A stretch of DNA of 64,000 nucleotides from an uncultured Sphingobacteriaceae bacterium (lineage in GTDB: Bacteria; Bacteroidota; Bacteroidia; Sphingobacteriales; Sphingobacteriaceae): positions 1-64,000 of the forward strand of contig CAMPKC010000014.1 in NCBI GenBank assembly GCA_946887045.1, in the 5' to 3' direction. The notes under the pieces are model-generated. The model ran no database searches, was not told the DNA's origin, and saw only the letters and a program-made list of their open reading frames with translations. Position 1 is the stretch's first letter, and each line of letters begins with the position of its first letter. Of this stretch, positions 61,702 to 64,000 are shown one piece after another. A program made the translations under genes and the position numbers.

Positions 61702-63747
61702 ATGAACAAGAAGGAAATAAAAGCTTGGTTCCTTGCAGTAGTTTCAGTTTTTATCGGCGTGTCTTTGAATGCGCAGGTGTTATATGTTGGGGCGAACTAT
61801 CATCCCCATGATGATAAAGACCCTGAAAAGATAAAGAGAGATATTCAGCTTATGAAAGCCGCAGGACTGACGGTAGTCCGCATGGGGCATTTGGCCTGGG
61901 ATAGTTTTGAACCTTCGGAAGGGAAATTCGATTTCGGATGGTTTGACAAGGTGATGGATCAAATGAACCAGGCCGGCATTAAAGTAATATTGGATATCGC
62001 TATCCGGCCTGTGCCTATATGGCTGCATCATAAATACCCTTCTATTGATGTTACAAATCCAGGTGGTATAGCGCAATATCCCAATCACCGGTACATGGAC
62101 GATCCCGGAGATCCAATGTTTCAAAAATATGCTTTACGATTTACGGATACCTTAAGTAAACGCTATGCCAAACATCCGGCACTACTGGGTTATGGCATTG
62201 ATAATGAATCGGGTGACGGACCGATATCCTACTCAGAAACTGTAAGAAAAAGGTTTGTGACATGGTTGACGAAAAAATATTCAAACCTTGATAATTTGAA
62301 CAATGCCTGGGCTACGCAGCGTTGGTCAAGACGCATTAATCAATTTAATGAAGTTGGGCTGCCTGTAGCCGGAGCTAAGAATGGCGCACCTGAAAAGATA
62401 CTGGATTTCAGACGTTTTATCTCTGATGAAACAAGTCAGTTTTTAATTAAGATTCTTGATAAAGTAAATCAGAATGCCCCAGGTGTTTTAACCAATACAA
62501 ATGCATGGTATTATAGTTCAATGAGGTATTTTGACTATTCAGATATTGCCTATTCCGGCAAAATGACCCGCCATGGCGAAGGGTTTTACCCCGGAAACAC
62601 ATTGGTGACGAACTGGGGAGTAGTAGCCTCTTTATTCGGGATGTCACGTATCCAGTTTGAAAGTACAAATCCTTTCTGGTGCAGCGAATTTACCACAATG
62701 ACAGCCGTGCCAAATTCGATCCGTAAATCGGCTTATGCCAGTTTAATGTATGGCAATCAAATGGTTTGCGGCTGGACCTGGCAAAGTATGCATTCGGGTG
62801 AGGAGCAGTATCTGGAAGGCATGATCGATTGGGACGGGATCCCTAATCGAAAATACGATGAATACAAAAAAATCGCGACCGAGTTTAAAAAGATAGAAAA
62901 GTATTTCCCTTACCAAAGGAAAGCGGAGGTTGGCATGGCTTTTTCTTTCCCAAGCCAAATCGCGAGCAGCGCATTCCCGGAACAGCATGATAATCAACTA
63001 CAGTCCTGTTTTGGAATTTTCCACTACCGGAACATGGATGCTAACGTAGTTGAAATCGGTAAAAGCAAACTTAATTATAAACTACTAATAGTTCCCGGGG
63101 TGACTGTTATGGACGAAGTGTCGGTCAGTAAAATCAGAGATTTTGTTAATAATGGCGGAACGGTTATTATGACAAGCAATTCGGCTTTTGTTGATGAAAC
63201 AGGGAAAGTATTTGCTTCTACCCGTCCGGGCGGCCTAAGCGACGTATTCGGGATTCGTGTTGGAAGTTTCGAAGAGACCGAAATGATGAATGAGCTTTCC
63301 ATGAAATCTTATAAGGGTAAACGGATAGAATTTACTTACAACGGGAAAACTACTGATCTCGAATCGGAAAGGTTTGATATTGTTGAACCGAAAACCGCTC
63401 AGGTTGTCGGAAAGATCACCAGCCTCGATAAGGATTATCCGATAATGACTGTTAACAAGTTTGGCAAAGGTAAGGCAATTTATGTGGGGCTCCATGCTAA
63501 TGGCAATGCTTTGAACCTCTTGCTTGATGATTTGATCAATGAACTGGGTATTAAAAAAGGTCCTGATGTGCCCAACGGCGTTATGTCCAGGCAGATAGAC
63601 AAAAACCATTACCTGTACTTGAATGTGACTGGAGAACCGAAAGAGATACAGATGAATACGAAGTCAAGAAGCCTTCTTTTTGATAGAAATTACACGGGAA
63701 ATTTTACGATTGCCCCTTACGAGCCGGAGTTTATTGAAATAAAATAA
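61702..63747 (+). CDS. GH42 beta-galactosidase
   Basis: A 681-residue enzyme with a signal peptide (ending SLNAQ). The GH42 start is YVGANYHPHDDKDPEKIKRD and RMGHLAWDSFEPSEGKFDFG, with acid/base Glu169 in GYGIDNESGDG and a probable nucleophile Glu329 in FWCSEFTT. A trimerisation domain (about 400-600, flavodoxin-like: LIVPGVTVMDEVSVSKI) and a C-terminal beta-domain follow. It would remove galactose from side chains. It is secreted, whereas many GH42 enzymes are cytoplasmic. It is co-transcribed with the GH51 gene. Confidence 0.87.
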   Translation: MNKKEIKAWFLAVVSVFIGVSLNAQVLYVGANYHPHDDKDPEKIKRDIQLMKAAGLTVVRMGHLAWDSFEPSEGKFDFGWFDKVMDQMNQAGIKVILDIAIRPVPIWLHHKYPSIDVTNPGGIAQYPNHRYMDDPGDPMFQKYALRFTDTLSKRYAKHPALLGYGIDNESGDGPISYSETVRKRFVTWLTKKYSNLDNLNNAWATQRWSRRINQFNEVGLPVAGAKNGAPEKILDFRRFISDETSQFLIKILDKVNQNAPGVLTNTNAWYYSSMRYFDYSDIAYSGKMTRHGEGFYPGNTLVTNWGVVASLFGMSRIQFESTNPFWCSEFTTMTAVPNSIRKSAYASLMYGNQMVCGWTWQSMHSGEEQYLEGMIDWDGIPNRKYDEYKKIATEFKKIEKYFPYQRKAEVGMAFSFPSQIASSAFPEQHDNQLQSCFGIFHYRNMDANVVEIGKSKLNYKLLIVPGVTVMDEVSVSKIRDFVNNGGTVIMTSNSAFVDETGKVFASTRPGGLSDVFGIRVGSFEETEMMNELSMKSYKGKRIEFTYNGKTTDLESERFDIVEPKTAQVVGKITSLDKDYPIMTVNKFGKGKAIYVGLHANGNALNLLLDDLINELGIKKGPDVPNGVMSRQIDKNHYLYLNVTGEPKEIQMNTKSRSLLFDRNYTGNFTIAPYEPEFIEIK

Positions 63748-63912
63748 TTCATTACTGTATGGCAGACCTGATAGTAATTATCGAAAAATAACATGAATAG
63801 GCTTATGTATTAAGTGTTTTTCAAAGCCCTGTTTTTTAGACGATAATTAAGGTCTCAAACGATGAAAGTCACAAACAAACAAATAGAAATAACTCACAAT
63901 ACACATAATAAA

Positions 63913-64000
63913 ATGAAAAAATTCTTCACCGCAGCCTTTATGCTTTTCTCGTTTTCTCTGCTGGCTCAGCAAAAGTATGCTTCACCAGTAAGAGAAGGTA
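63913..64000 (+). CDS. Secreted protein, 3' end outside the window
   Basis: Only the first 29 codons are visible. They form a signal peptide (MKKFFTAAFMLFSFSLLAQ) and a short mature start QKYASPVREG. An in-frame ATG at 63862 would add 17 polar residues and is less likely. The context suggests another glycan-degrading enzyme, but the fragment is too short to name a family. The 165-base gap before it holds no clear promoter or terminator. Confidence 0.6.
   Translation, partial: MKKFFTAAFMLFSFSLLAQQKYASPVREG

Noticed and set aside
43548..63859. TTTGAGACC (43548-43556) and its inverse GGTCTCAAA (63851-63859) before two genes of the locus
   Set aside because: Only nine bases, opposite orientation and different distance from the genes; likely chance.

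Overview
The window comes from a member of the Bacteroidota, most likely family Sphingobacteriaceae (Pedobacter/Mucilaginibacter-like). This rests on sequence content: SusC/SusD pairs, TonB-linked receptors with carboxypeptidase-regulatory-like N-domains, a fused MurF-alanine racemase, a fused HisB, a fused HisIE, TAnnTTTG-type promoter elements and few Shine-Dalgarno sites. I could not run any database search; every assignment comes from reading motifs and gene order.

Layout. (1) 1-8.4 kb, mostly + strand: an ABC ATPase, a secreted protein on the - strand, then a tight set of a PorV/PorQ-like barrel protein, a large outer-membrane protein with an N-terminal helix-hairpin-helix domain, a ComEC/Rec2 channel and an enoyl-CoA hydratase, followed by a phosphoesterase. 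(2) 8.4-13.4 kb: ergothioneine genes egtB-egtD (-), a trans-sulfuration PLP enzyme (+), a universal stress protein (-) and an NlpC/P60 peptidase (+). (3) 13.4-22.2 kb: a complete histidine operon on the - strand, hisG-D-C-B-H-A-F-IE, with a WD40 gene attached at its end. It is preceded by a His-rich leader peptide, which points to attenuation control. Two junctions (hisB/hisH and hisA/hisF) are filled by G/C-rich inverted-repeat elements. One of them carries a DUF559 (Vsr-like) nuclease domain fused in frame to HisF; the other gives HisH a short N-terminal extension. (4) 22.4-36.3 kb: housekeeping and accessory genes (HerA-like ATPase, flavoprotein, META lipoprotein, RluF, PAS protein, LpxL-like acyltransferase, a coupled nucleotidyltransferase/phosphoesterase pair, DUF72, 1-Cys peroxiredoxin, macrodomain hydrolase, DUF502, MurF-Alr, RecX) and a tRNA-Gly/tRNA-Leu unit. 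(5) 36.4-42.8 kb, - strand: a five-gene unit with a small exported His/Cys-rich protein, an ABC ATPase, a siderophore-type TonB receptor and two DUF3526 ABC-2 permeases, probably for a metal or metallophore. (6) 42.8-64 kb, + strand: a xyloglucan-type polysaccharide utilization locus.

How the genes work together. The last 20 kb closely follows the known Bacteroides xyloglucan locus: GH31 with a PA14 insert, SusC, SusD, a surface glycan-binding protein and a BACON-GH5 endoglucanase. It then adds two SGNH-type esterases, a GH39, a GH51 and a GH42 enzyme, suited to acetylated, arabinosylated and galactosylated side chains. A decayed C-terminal piece of a GH95 fucosidase lies just upstream on the other strand. 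The locus probably runs past the right edge of the window; no dedicated regulator is visible.

The most unusual structure is the pair of inverted-repeat elements at his operon gene junctions, with the DUF559-HisF fusion. The next most interesting are the His leader, the metal-type ABC/TonB unit, and the link between a helix-hairpin-helix outer-membrane barrel and ComEC.
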